A stretch of 64,000 nucleotides of DNA from contig JAYNIR010000012.1 in NCBI GenBank assembly GCA_038109305.1, forward strand, positions 1 to 64,000. Direction: 5' to 3'. Shown here in pieces: positions 34,540 to 42,729 of this stretch. A model generated the notes under the pieces. It was not told the DNA's origin. It made no database searches and worked only from the letters and a program-made list of their open reading frames with translations. The position numbers were made by a program, and so were the translations under genes. This DNA comes from UBA1479 sp038109305. Lineage in GTDB: Bacteria; Pseudomonadota; Alphaproteobacteria; Rhodospirillales; Casp-alpha2. Every line of letters starts with the position of its first letter. Within the stretch, counting starts at the first letter, position 1.

Positions 34540-34869
34540 ATTTGACCCGCCCCATGTCCAGCCGTGTGCCCTTGAGATCCTTCAGCGAGGATACTCCGGC
34601 ACCGGGATGAACGGCGATGCCCAACGCGAATTTACCCTTTTCAGGCCGATCAGATTGTCGATGGAGCCTTTTGACTCGTGGGCCTCGCACTTGAACCCGG
34701 TTGGTCTCGCGTTCATCGCCTTGCAGATGGCGGTGCCGAGCGAAATGTAATTCCCGGCCTTGCCGCCGGTCCCGATAACAATTTTTTCCTCGGCGCCGGC
34801 CGGCACCGCCGCCGCTGCAATCGTGGCACCCAACACGACGCCGCCGATAATACGCCCCAACATATTCAT
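34540..34869 (-). pseudogene. Remnant of a TAXI-family TRAP solute-binding protein
   Basis: The start is intact: MNMLGRIIGGVVLGATIAAA signal peptide, AEEKIVIGTGGKAGNYISLG and SKGSIDNLIGL are typical TAXI-family sequence. At about 34640 one base is missing (frame change inside AAAAGGG), and the next frame gives GKFALGIA. This jumps directly to HPGAGVSSLKDLKGTRLDMG, which normally lies some 40 residues later, so an internal deletion is also present. All sequence after this point is lost at the junction with DUF2336. It begins 29 nt after the aminotransferase stop and once formed an operon with it. Confidence 0.8.
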
Positions 34870-34897
34870 GCCCTCTGTCCCCTCTCCGTCTCTGCCG

Positions 34898-36250
34898 CTA
34901 GCCGACGCCGGCGCTTTGCAACGCCGCGTCAATCGAGACAACGATCAAACCGGCGATTTCCGAAACCTGGTCCTCGGTGATGATGAACGGCGGCGCCAAC
35001 ATCACATGGTCGCCGCGCACCCCGTCCGCCGTGCCGCCGCCGGGATAACAGATGACGCCTCGGGCGAGCGCTTCCTTCTTAACCCGCGCGTGGATCTTGA
35101 GCGTCGGATTAAGCGGCTCCTTGGTCGACCGGTCGGCGACCAGTTCGATACCCCTGAGCAAGCCGCGGCCCCGGATGTCGCCGACGTTCGGGTGATTGCC
35201 GATCCTGTCGTGCAGCGCCGCCACAAGGTTATCGCCTTGCTTCAGAACATTCGAAAGCAGATCGTGATCGCGGATTTTCTTCTGGACCGCCAATGACGCG
35301 GCACAGGCTGTCGGGTGGCCCATGTAGGTGTGGCCGTGCTGAAACGCGCCGGAACCACCTTCGAACGCCCGGTAGACCTTTGCGCTGACCAACGTCGCGC
35401 CGATCGGCTGATACCCGGCGCCAAGCCCCTTGGCGATACAGATGATGTCCGGCACGACACCGTCCTGTTCGCACGCGAACAGCGTCCCCGTCCGGCCCAT
35501 ACCGCACATGATTTCATCCAAAATCATAATCACGCCGTGCTTGTCGCAAATTTCCCGGATGCGTTTGAAATATCCCGGCACGGGCACCAGCACCCCCGCC
35601 GTGGCGCCGCCCACGGTTTCGGCGATGAAGCCCGCGACGTTGCGGGGGCCCAGGCGTTCAATCTCGGCCTCAAGTTCGTTCGCGACGCGAAGGCCGTATT
35701 CTTCCTCGCTCTCCGTGTCCAGCCGGTCGCGGTACGGATTACAGGGCGCGATGTGGCTGGTCGGCATGAGCATTTCCTTGTAGGGTTCGCGCCGACACAC
35801 GTTGCCGCCGACCGACAACGCGCCTAGCGTATTGCCGTGATAGCTCTGCCGCCGGGCGATGAACCGCGTGCGCTCCGGTTGGCCTGTTTCCAGGAAATAC
35901 TGGCGGGTCATCTTCAGCGCCGCCTCGACCGCCTCCGACCCGCCGGAAACGAAATACACCATGCCGATGCCGCCGTCTTTATTGTCGCTTGGCGCCGCGT
36001 CGACCAGAAACTCCGCCAGTTCCTCCGCCGGTTCCGACGTCATGAACCCGTTGTGTGCGAAGGCGACCTTATCCAGCTGATCCTTGATCGCCTGAATGAC
36101 ATCCGCGTCCGAATGACCGAGGCATGACACTGCCGCGCCGCCCGACGCGTCCATGTAGCGCTTTCCCGCGCTGTCGATCAGGTAAATGCCGTCGCCGCTC
36201 GCGGCGACCGGCATGTCACACTTCAAGTCCCGGTAGAACACCTTTGTCAT
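34898..36250 (-). CDS. Class III PLP-dependent aminotransferase
   Basis: 450 aa from ATG 36250. The PLP site is visible: YFVSGGSEAVEAALKMTRQY (phosphate loop), RRQSYHGNTLGALS, MILDEIMCGMGRTG (Asp to pyridine N), and the Schiff-base Lys in IAKGLGAGYQPIGA. The group includes omega-amino acid:pyruvate and related transaminases; the donor cannot be read. GGGAG lies 7 nt before this ATG; a GTG two codons upstream is an alternative. A TAXI-type binding-protein remnant follows in the same direction, suggesting a former uptake-and-catabolism unit. Confidence 0.88.
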   Translation of the reverse strand: MTKVFYRDLKCDMPVAASGDGIYLIDSAGKRYMDASGGAAVSCLGHSDADVIQAIKDQLDKVAFAHNGFMTSEPAEELAEFLVDAAPSDNKDGGIGMVYFVSGGSEAVEAALKMTRQYFLETGQPERTRFIARRQSYHGNTLGALSVGGNVCRREPYKEMLMPTSHIAPCNPYRDRLDTESEEEYGLRVANELEAEIERLGPRNVAGFIAETVGGATAGVLVPVPGYFKRIREICDKHGVIMILDEIMCGMGRTGTLFACEQDGVVPDIICIAKGLGAGYQPIGATLVSAKVYRAFEGGSGAFQHGHTYMGHPTACAASLAVQKKIRDHDLLSNVLKQGDNLVAALHDRIGNHPNVGDIRGRGLLRGIELVADRSTKEPLNPTLKIHARVKKEALARGVICYPGGGTADGVRGDHVMLAPPFIITEDQVSEIAGLIVVSIDAALQSAGVG

Positions 36251-36384
36251 GGCCACGCTCCCGCGGCGGGTTGCCCATCACGATGAAATGTCGACCAATT
36301 GGACGCCCGCACGACGACGATTGCAAGCCCCTCCGTCAATTCATAGGATGCGGTTCACCGACCGCCTGACCGGAGACCCGACCC

Positions 36385-36900
36385 ATGGACCTGAAAGACC
36401 ACATCCGCGGCATTCCCGATTTTCCCAAGCCGGGCATAATGTTTTACGACATTTCGACGCTTCTGGCTCATCCGGACGCCTGGCAAGTGGCGCTCGGCCG
36501 GCTGGCGAAGATCGTCGCCGGATATAAACCGGATATTCTGGCGGGGATTGAATCCCGCGGGTTTCTGACTGCGGCGCCGCTCGCGTCCAAATTGGGCTGC
36601 GGCTTCATCATGGTACGCAAGAAAGGCAAATTGCCCGGCGAATGCATTTCGTATGAATACGAACTGGAATACGGCACCGACGTCATCGAAATTCAAAAAG
36701 ACGCGGTCACGCCGGGTCAGCGCGTCGTCATCATGGACGATCTGCTGGCCACCGGAGGCACCATGGGGGCGTCGATCAAACTTCTCCGCGATGCCAGGGC
36801 CGAGGTCGTCGGCGCGACCTGCCTGATCGAACTGACGTTCCTCAAGGGTCGCGACAAACTGGACGTGCCGTTCGACGCGTTGATGTCTTACGACGACTGA
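36385..36900 (+). CDS. apt: Adenine phosphoribosyltransferase
   Basis: 171 aa, the normal length. It has GIPDFPKPGIMFYDISTLL at the start, ESRGFLTAAPLASKLG, RKKGKLPGE, and the PRPP-binding VVIMDDLLATGGTMGAS. It salvages adenine to AMP. It is divergent from the aminotransferase and 5 nt upstream of the GNAT gene. Confidence 0.95.
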   Translation: MDLKDHIRGIPDFPKPGIMFYDISTLLAHPDAWQVALGRLAKIVAGYKPDILAGIESRGFLTAAPLASKLGCGFIMVRKKGKLPGECISYEYELEYGTDVIEIQKDAVTPGQRVVIMDDLLATGGTMGASIKLLRDARAEVVGATCLIELTFLKGRDKLDVPFDALMSYDD

Positions 36901-36905
36901 CGCTG

Positions 36906-37394
36906 ATGACGACCGCCGGTCTTGATCTTGACTTCCGCGTTGACGACCTGACGGGCGCGGACGTACAGGACCTTATTCTCGCGCACCTGACCCAGATGCG
37001 AAGCCAGACCCCGCCTGAAAGCGTTCATGCGCTCGACCTGTCGGGCCTGCGGGCGGCGGACGTAACGTTCTGGTCGGTGTGGGACGGCTGCGATCTGGTT
37101 GCCTGCGGCGCGTTAAAGAAAATCTACGCCGGTCACGGCGAAAACAAATCCATGCACACCCGCGCCCACCGCCGGGGGCGCGGTATTGGCCAGGCGACGC
37201 TGAACCATATCCTCGCCGAAGCCAGAACCCGGGGATATCGGAAACTCAGCCTGGAAACCGGCCGGTCCGAGCCCTTTGCCCCCGCCACCGCGATGTACAC
37301 GCGGGCCGGGTTCGTGCCTTGCGGGCCCATCGGCGACTGTACCGACGATCCATTCAGCGCCTATTTCACGCTCGACCTCTTGCCTGCGGGCTGA
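36906..37394 (+). CDS. GNAT-family N-acetyltransferase
   Basis: 162 aa. The acetyl-CoA-binding section is KSMHTRAHRRGRGIGQATLNHI (the R/QxxGxG loop is RRGRGIG), then ARTRGYRKLSLETGRSEPFAPATAMYTRAGF, which is typical of small-molecule GNATs. The substrate is unknown. It is probably co-transcribed with apt (5-nt gap). Confidence 0.82.
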   Translation: MTTAGLDLDFRVDDLTGADVQDLILAHLTQMRSQTPPESVHALDLSGLRAADVTFWSVWDGCDLVACGALKKIYAGHGENKSMHTRAHRRGRGIGQATLNHILAEARTRGYRKLSLETGRSEPFAPATAMYTRAGFVPCGPIGDCTDDPFSAYFTLDLLPAG

Positions 37395-37555
37395 GGCGCC
37401 ACCCATCTAAGGCCGTCGCCGAGGCATTCCCCGGCGGCGATAAAATGGACATTCCGTTCTGCGCGCCGATGGCGTAATAGGTCGCTGACGCGCCCGGGCA
37501 ATACCGCCCGAATTCCTTCGCGAGGTCAGGCCGTTTTTTTTACAGGAATACCGAC

Positions 37556-39442
37556 TTGGCAAACAGGACGATGGCCGGATGGGAACCTTTCGGGACCGTG
37601 CTGGGCCACGGCCCCGGCGGCGTGCCGTCCTATTCATCCGATTACAAGACCGTCGACGAAAAGGCGATGCCCGACCGGGCCGCGTTCAAAAGCGAACTCG
37701 ACGACGTCTACATGGGTCACAAATGGCAGTGCGTGGAATATTGCCGTCGCTGGATGTACGTCAACAAAGGTTATGTCTTCGACAACATCGCCATGGCCTA
37801 CGAAATCTTCCGGCTGGGCCATGTCACGGTCGTCAAGGACGGCGCGCAATTGCCGCTTAAGGCGTTTCGCAACGGCTCGCAGCGGCCGCCCGAACCGGGC
37901 GCGCTGTTGATCTGGAACGAAGGCGGCTGGTTCGAACGGACGGGCCACGTCGCCGTCGTCGCCGAGGTTACCGCCACCACTGTGCGCATCGCCGAACAGA
38001 ACGTCGACCACCGGCCCTGGCCCGATGGCGCCGGATGGGCCCGCGAACTGCCCATGACGGTCGACGCCGCCGGCGCGCACTGGGTCTTCTGCACCTATGA
38101 CGACACGTCGATCCTCGGCTGGGTCATTCAGACCGACGACGACACCCACGCCCAGGCGCCGGGAACCATCGATCCCAAACTGTTCAACCTGCGCATGCGG
38201 GAAACAAAGCACAACCCCGCGCCTTGGCTCGACGTCACGCGGCCGGAACAGGCATCCTACGTCAAATTCATGGGCGGCCAGCGCCTGGCAACCAAGGACG
38301 AGCACCTGGGCCAGTACTTCGTGATGAGCGAAACCGCGCGGAACGAGCTCAAACGCGCGACCAACGAACTGCACGCCATGTTCATCCGCGCGACGGACTA
38401 TGTGTTGGAACACCCGGACGTTCTGGAGCGCTTCAATCTGCCGACGGCGCTGTTGCCGCGCCTGTTGCAAAGCTGGCAGAACCGCCGCGCCCACAACATC
38501 ACCGCCCGGTTCGACTTCGCACTCACCGAAAACGGGCTCAAGGTTTACGAATACAATACCGATTCCGCCGGCTGCCACATGGAATGCGGTATGACCCAGG
38601 GGCTTTGGGCGGCGCATCACGGCGTTACCGAAGGCCGCGATCCGGGCGCCCGGCTGTTCAAGGCCCTCACCCGGTCCTGGCAGGACAGCCGGGTAGACGA
38701 CCCGCTGCACATCTTCCAGGACGAAGATGAAGAAGAAGATTACCACGCCCTATACATGAAGTCGGCGGCGGAGGCCGCGGGCGTGCGCTGCAAACTGGTG
38801 CGAGGCCTCAAGGGCCTCGATTGGGACGGCGCTGGGCGCGTCATTGACGCCGACGGCGAACAGATCGACTGGGTGTGGAAGACCTGGGCCTGGGAAACCG
38901 CGCTGGACCAGTTACGCGACGAAGCCGTGGATGAAGAAGCGTTCCTGAAAAGCCACGAATTCGGAGAAATCCGCGATCATCCGCCGCGCCTGATCGATGT
39001 ACTGCTGCGGCCCGAAGTGATGGTGTTCGAACCGCTGTGGTCGCTGATTCCCAGCAACAAGGCGATCCTGCCGGTGTTGTGGCAGCTCTATCCCAATTAC
39101 CCCTATCTACTAGAAACCACGTTCGGGCTGACTGACAGCCTCGCCGCCAAGGGTTATGTCCGCAAACCCATCGTCGGACGCTGCGGCGGCAACATCGCGA
39201 TGGTCGACGACAAAGCCAACGTGCTGGAAGAAACCGACGGCCAGTTCCACGACCGCGACGACATCTATCAGGAACTGTTCCCGCTGCCCAAGATCGGCGG
39301 ACTTTACACCCAGGTCTGCACCTTCACCGTCGACGGCATCGACGCCGGCGCCTGCGTGCGCTGTGACGAAAACATGATCATCCGCTCGCGCTCGGACCTG
39401 CCGGCGCTCCGCGTCGTACCGGACGAAGAATTGGACGGCTGA
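37556..39442 (+). CDS. gss: Bifunctional glutathionylspermidine amidase/synthetase
   Basis: 628 aa. The N-terminal CHAP-type amidase (1-~200) has Cys59 in HKWQCVEYCRRW and His131 in RTGHVAVV, the same positions as the catalytic pair of the E. coli enzyme. The C-terminal ATP-grasp synthetase (~205-628) has NITARFDFALTENGLKVYEYNTDSAGCHMECG, GRCGGNIAM, and VCTFTVDGIDAGACVRCDENMI. It makes and hydrolyses glutathionylspermidine, linking polyamine and thiol pools. It starts with TTG 37556 behind AGGAA (7 nt); an ATG five codons later is possible but poorly placed. Confidence 0.93.
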   Translation: MANRTMAGWEPFGTVLGHGPGGVPSYSSDYKTVDEKAMPDRAAFKSELDDVYMGHKWQCVEYCRRWMYVNKGYVFDNIAMAYEIFRLGHVTVVKDGAQLPLKAFRNGSQRPPEPGALLIWNEGGWFERTGHVAVVAEVTATTVRIAEQNVDHRPWPDGAGWARELPMTVDAAGAHWVFCTYDDTSILGWVIQTDDDTHAQAPGTIDPKLFNLRMRETKHNPAPWLDVTRPEQASYVKFMGGQRLATKDEHLGQYFVMSETARNELKRATNELHAMFIRATDYVLEHPDVLERFNLPTALLPRLLQSWQNRRAHNITARFDFALTENGLKVYEYNTDSAGCHMECGMTQGLWAAHHGVTEGRDPGARLFKALTRSWQDSRVDDPLHIFQDEDEEEDYHALYMKSAAEAAGVRCKLVRGLKGLDWDGAGRVIDADGEQIDWVWKTWAWETALDQLRDEAVDEEAFLKSHEFGEIRDHPPRLIDVLLRPEVMVFEPLWSLIPSNKAILPVLWQLYPNYPYLLETTFGLTDSLAAKGYVRKPIVGRCGGNIAMVDDKANVLEETDGQFHDRDDIYQELFPLPKIGGLYTQVCTFTVDGIDAGACVRCDENMIIRSRSDLPALRVVPDEELDG

Positions 39443-39461
39443 CCACCGGGATGGCAGCCGC

Positions 39462-40067
39462 CTAAGCTTTTCTGTCCCGGTTTTCAGAGGTTTCAAGAAA
39501 CGCATTGATTACGGGAACGCGCCGCCGCTCCTCCAGGCAGGCGATGTATATCTTTGCATACACGTCGCCAGCCGCGATGCGCAGCGCGCGGATATCGGGG
39601 TGCGGTATGAAGTGAATGTCGGTTATGGCGGCAATACCGAAGCCGCGCACCACGGCTTCACGCATGGTTTACCGGCTATCAATTTCCATCACCGGCCTGA
39701 CCGTGACGCCAGCGGACTGAAGCGCTTGATCGAAAGTGCCGCGAGTACTAGACGGCAAGGCCCGCAGCACGAAGTCTTCGCCCTCCAGATCGCGAAGATC
39801 AATCCGCATTCGTTTGGCCAACCTGTGCGCCGCATTCACTATGACGAGGATTTCGCGCTGACTGTAAAAACGGCAGTGGATATCGGGTTCCCGTATCTCC
39901 TCATCGACAATGGCGACATCGGCGCGAACCTTCTTGATGCTCGTCAGAATGTCATCGACGTTGCAAACGGACACCTTCGCCTCAATCTCGGGATACCGTC
40001 GACGCAGCCGGTCGAGAAGTTCGATGGCTTCAAAAGCGCCGAGACTGCCAATGGAATTGGTACGAAT
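39462..40067 (-). pseudogene. LysR-type regulator remnant (no DNA-binding domain, internal stop)
   Basis: The minus strand encodes most of a LysR substrate-binding domain: SLGAFEAIELLDRLRRRYPE, DDILTSIKKVRADVAIVDEE, SQREILVIVNAAHRLAKR, and DLEGEDFVLRALPSSTRG. A TAA at 39669-39671 interrupts it in EIDSR-stop-TMREAVVRGFGIA, where family members have Glu. After the stop the frame continues to ERRRVPVINAFLE. The N-terminal helix-turn-helix, about 90 residues, is absent: similarity ends at about 40067, where an unrelated plus-strand fragment begins. Not functional as a regulator. Confidence 0.82.
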
Positions 40068-40255
40068 GGATCGAGGCCGACGGTCTGTTCGATCAGAACG
40101 TCGGCGTGATCCACGGACGTATTCGTATTTCCTCGGTCGATTTTAAACATGCCCACAAAATCAATCTCGATCCCAAGGCGTTCAGCTCCGGGCATTTGTC
40201 GGCGCACGTCATCGTTCAAGATCGAATGCGTCTTATTCAAACGATTGAAGCATGA
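40058..40255 (+). pseudogene. 3' fragment of an unrecognised gene
   Basis: The plus strand reads 65 coherent codons to a TGA at 40253-40255: WYEWIEADGLFDQNVGVIHG, then RIRISSVDFKHAHKINLDPK and AFSSGHLSAHVIVQDRMRLI. The composition is that of a soluble folded protein and codon use is natural, but there is no start codon in frame and the upstream sequence belongs to the LysR remnant on the other strand. It is therefore a carboxyl-terminal piece left at a rearrangement junction. I do not recognise the family. Confidence 0.5.
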
Positions 40256-40280
40256 GGCGCGGAAGCGGTGCGAATACGGA

Positions 40281-41336
40281 TTAGGTCGCGACCGCCTTCG
40301 CCACCTTCTTCATCACCGTCGGCAGTGCGATCCTGGAAAAGTCCCCCGGTGCTAGCCAATCCCCCAGGTTTTGGTTGGCCTTGGGCACCGTCGCGCGCAG
40401 CACCCGCAACACCAGATGAAAGTGCGTGAAGGTGTGGCGCACGTCGCCCGGCACGTCGGTCCAATTGGTCGACGCGATGGGCGCTTGAGCCAACTCGTCC
40501 CCGTCGGTCCACGGGCTTTCCCGCCAGTCGGTCGACGGAAATTCCATCATCCCGCCTAGAAGCCCCTTTTCCGGCCGCCTCCGGACCAAGACCCGGCCTT
40601 TTTTGTCCGTTATCCAAAACACCACGCCCAAGCGTGTCGGCTTGGCCTTTTTCGCCGCGCGCCTTGGATAGGCCTCCGCATCGCCCGCCAGATGCGCGAC
40701 GCAGGCGCCCAACCAAGGACAGGCGCCGCAATTTGGGTTGCGCGGCGTGCATACGGTCGCACCCAGGTCCATCATCGCCTGGGCGAAGTCGCCGGGGCGT
40801 TTTACGGGCGTCAACGCCCGGGCTTTTTCGGCGATGGCCCTCTTGCCCTTCGGCAGCGGGTCATCGATGCGGAACAGCCGGGCTGTCACCCGTTCGATAT
40901 TGCCGTCGACGGGCGTCGCCGGCTGGTCGAAGGCGATGGCGGCGATGGCGGCAGCCGTATAGGCGCCGATGCCTGGCAGCGCGCGGAGCGCCTCCTCCCT
41001 ACCCGGGAACGTCCCGCCGTGGTCCGCCGCCACGGCGTGGGCGCATTTGTGAAGGTTGCGGGCCCGCGCGTAGTATCCCAAACCCTGCCAGGCGTGCAGC
41101 ACGTCGTCCAATTCCGCCGCCGCCAGGTCTCCGACCGTCGGCCAGCGCGCCACGAAATGGTCAAAATACCGCCGCACCGAGGCAACCGTGGTCTGCTGCA
41201 ACATGATTTCGGAAAGCCACACCTGGTAGGGATCGGGCCGGTCGCCCGGCCCGGCCCGCCACGGCAGGTCCCGCCGGTTTTGGTCGTACCAGCGAAGCAG
41301 CGATTGCGCCGTTGCTTTTCTAGGTTTAGCCACCAT
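40281..41336 (-). CDS. mutY: A/G-specific adenine glycosylase
   Basis: 351 aa. The HhH-GPD core has YQVWLSEIMLQQTTVASV, LPGIGAYTAAAIAAIAFD and the catalytic Asp region VDGNIERVTARLFRI. The 4Fe-4S cluster loop is CTPRNPNCGACPWLGAC. The C-terminal NUDIX-like domain (~230-351) recognises 8-oxoG. It removes adenine mispaired with 8-oxoguanine. It begins ATG-GTG and is divergent from the DUF721 gene. Confidence 0.95.
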   Translation of the reverse strand: MVAKPRKATAQSLLRWYDQNRRDLPWRAGPGDRPDPYQVWLSEIMLQQTTVASVRRYFDHFVARWPTVGDLAAAELDDVLHAWQGLGYYARARNLHKCAHAVAADHGGTFPGREEALRALPGIGAYTAAAIAAIAFDQPATPVDGNIERVTARLFRIDDPLPKGKRAIAEKARALTPVKRPGDFAQAMMDLGATVCTPRNPNCGACPWLGACVAHLAGDAEAYPRRAAKKAKPTRLGVVFWITDKKGRVLVRRRPEKGLLGGMMEFPSTDWRESPWTDGDELAQAPIASTNWTDVPGDVRHTFTHFHLVLRVLRATVPKANQNLGDWLAPGDFSRIALPTVMKKVAKAVAT

Positions 41337-41451
41337 GAGTGCGATCGGGCCGCCTTCGTTTCAGTCCGTCGTTCCAGTCAAGGGAACTTAATGCCATGAT
41401 GCCCGATCCCGCGAAAGACGAACCGGCACCGACGGCTGGGAGGCCCCAACG

Positions 41452-41979
41452 ATGGCGGAAAATTCGGACGGCCGTAAACCGGTCCGGCGCGGCGGCCCCG
41501 CCCGCGCCGTCGGCAGCGCCCTCGGCCGGGTTACCGCCACGGCCTACGGCAACCGCGGGTTCGTTCAGGGCGAGGCCGTGCGCCATTGGCGCGAGATCGC
41601 CGGCGACCTGCTGGCCCGTCATACGCTGCCGGACCGCATTACCTACCCCCGTGGCCAGCGTTCGGGCGGGCTTTTGCACCTGCAGGTCGACAATTCCGCC
41701 GTGGCCACCGAGGTCCAGCACCTGACCCCCTTGATCGTCGAAAAGATCAACACCTACTTCGGGTACGGCGCGGTAAAGGACATCCATATTTTCCAGCGCC
41801 CTTTGCCGAAAAATGAGACCAACCGGCGGATCTCGCCCCGGCCGCTCAGCCCTGGCGAGCAGGCGGTTTTGGCCGACGAATTGGCCGAGGTGACGGACCC
41901 GGAGCTTCGCCAGGCGCTGGAAGCGCTGGGCGAGGCGGTGATCCGGCGGCGGGAAAAGCCCGTCCGGGACAGTGGATAG
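41452..41979 (+). CDS. DUF721 (DciA-like) protein
   Basis: 175 aa. VGSALGRVTATAYGNRGFVQ, VRHWREIAGDLLARHTLPDR and LLHLQVDNSAVATEVQHLTP are the DUF721 pattern, related to the DciA replicative-helicase loader. The C-terminal third is a charged helical tail. It lies in the conserved alphaproteobacterial order mutY–DUF721–dsbA–smc. A role at the helicase is inferred from the family. Confidence 0.85.
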   Translation: MAENSDGRKPVRRGGPARAVGSALGRVTATAYGNRGFVQGEAVRHWREIAGDLLARHTLPDRITYPRGQRSGGLLHLQVDNSAVATEVQHLTPLIVEKINTYFGYGAVKDIHIFQRPLPKNETNRRISPRPLSPGEQAVLADELAEVTDPELRQALEALGEAVIRRREKPVRDSG

Positions 41980-42081
41980 ATTTGTGATTCGCCATCGGAA
42001 TCAACCCATTAGCGAAAGGAGTCGACTCCTCAACGGGGCCGATTCTATATTTATCAATATCTTGTGTATCGGGAGGAATAA

Positions 42082-42708
42082 TTGCGAAAACTGACACAAG
42101 GTTTAGCTTTTACTTTGATGACTGTGCTGACCGTTTTCTGGGTCGGTCAGGCCACGGCGTCAGCCATGCCGACGCTGGAAGAAATGCTTGAAGACAAGGT
42201 GCTCGGCGATCCCAAGGCGCCGGTCACGATTGTCGAATATGCGTCACTCGGCTGCCCGCACTGTAAGCAGTTTCATGAAGAAACCCTGCCACGGATCAAG
42301 AAGAAGTATGTGGCAAGCGGCAAGGTTAAGGTGATTTTCCGCGACTTTCCGTTGGGCCAGCGGGCCATGGCGGCCTCGATGGTCGCGCGGTGCGCCGGTC
42401 CGGTCCGGTATTTTGCCATGGTCGACGTCTTGTTCCGCGATCAGGCGGTCTGGGGCCGGGCCGAAGACGGCATGGCGGCGCTGATTGCATCGGCCAAGAA
42501 ACTCGGCATGTCGGAAGCCCAGGTTGACAGCTGCTTGCGGAATGAAGGCCTGTTGCAGGGCCTTCGCAAGATCGCCGAGGACGCCCACAATACCCACGGG
42601 GTCGCCTCCACCCCGTCGTTCCTGGTTCAGGGGCAAAAAGTCGAAGGCGCTCAACCCTTCGATGCCTTCGAACAACTGATTCAACGTGCGCTTCGGGAAA
42701 AATCTTAA
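42082..42708 (+). CDS. DsbA-family thiol:disulfide oxidoreductase
   Basis: 208 aa. A Sec signal (LTQGLAFTLMTVLTVFWVG, cleaved near ATASA) is followed by a thioredoxin fold with active site CPHC (Cys58-Cys61 in SLGCPHCKQF) and the cis-Pro loop GVASTPSFLVQG. It probably oxidises or isomerises periplasmic cysteines. It starts with TTG behind GGAGGAA and lies 21 nt upstream of smc. Confidence 0.9.
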   Translation: MRKLTQGLAFTLMTVLTVFWVGQATASAMPTLEEMLEDKVLGDPKAPVTIVEYASLGCPHCKQFHEETLPRIKKKYVASGKVKVIFRDFPLGQRAMAASMVARCAGPVRYFAMVDVLFRDQAVWGRAEDGMAALIASAKKLGMSEAQVDSCLRNEGLLQGLRKIAEDAHNTHGVASTPSFLVQGQKVEGAQPFDAFEQLIQRALREKS

Positions 42709-42729
42709 ATAACGAATAGGTAAACAGCG

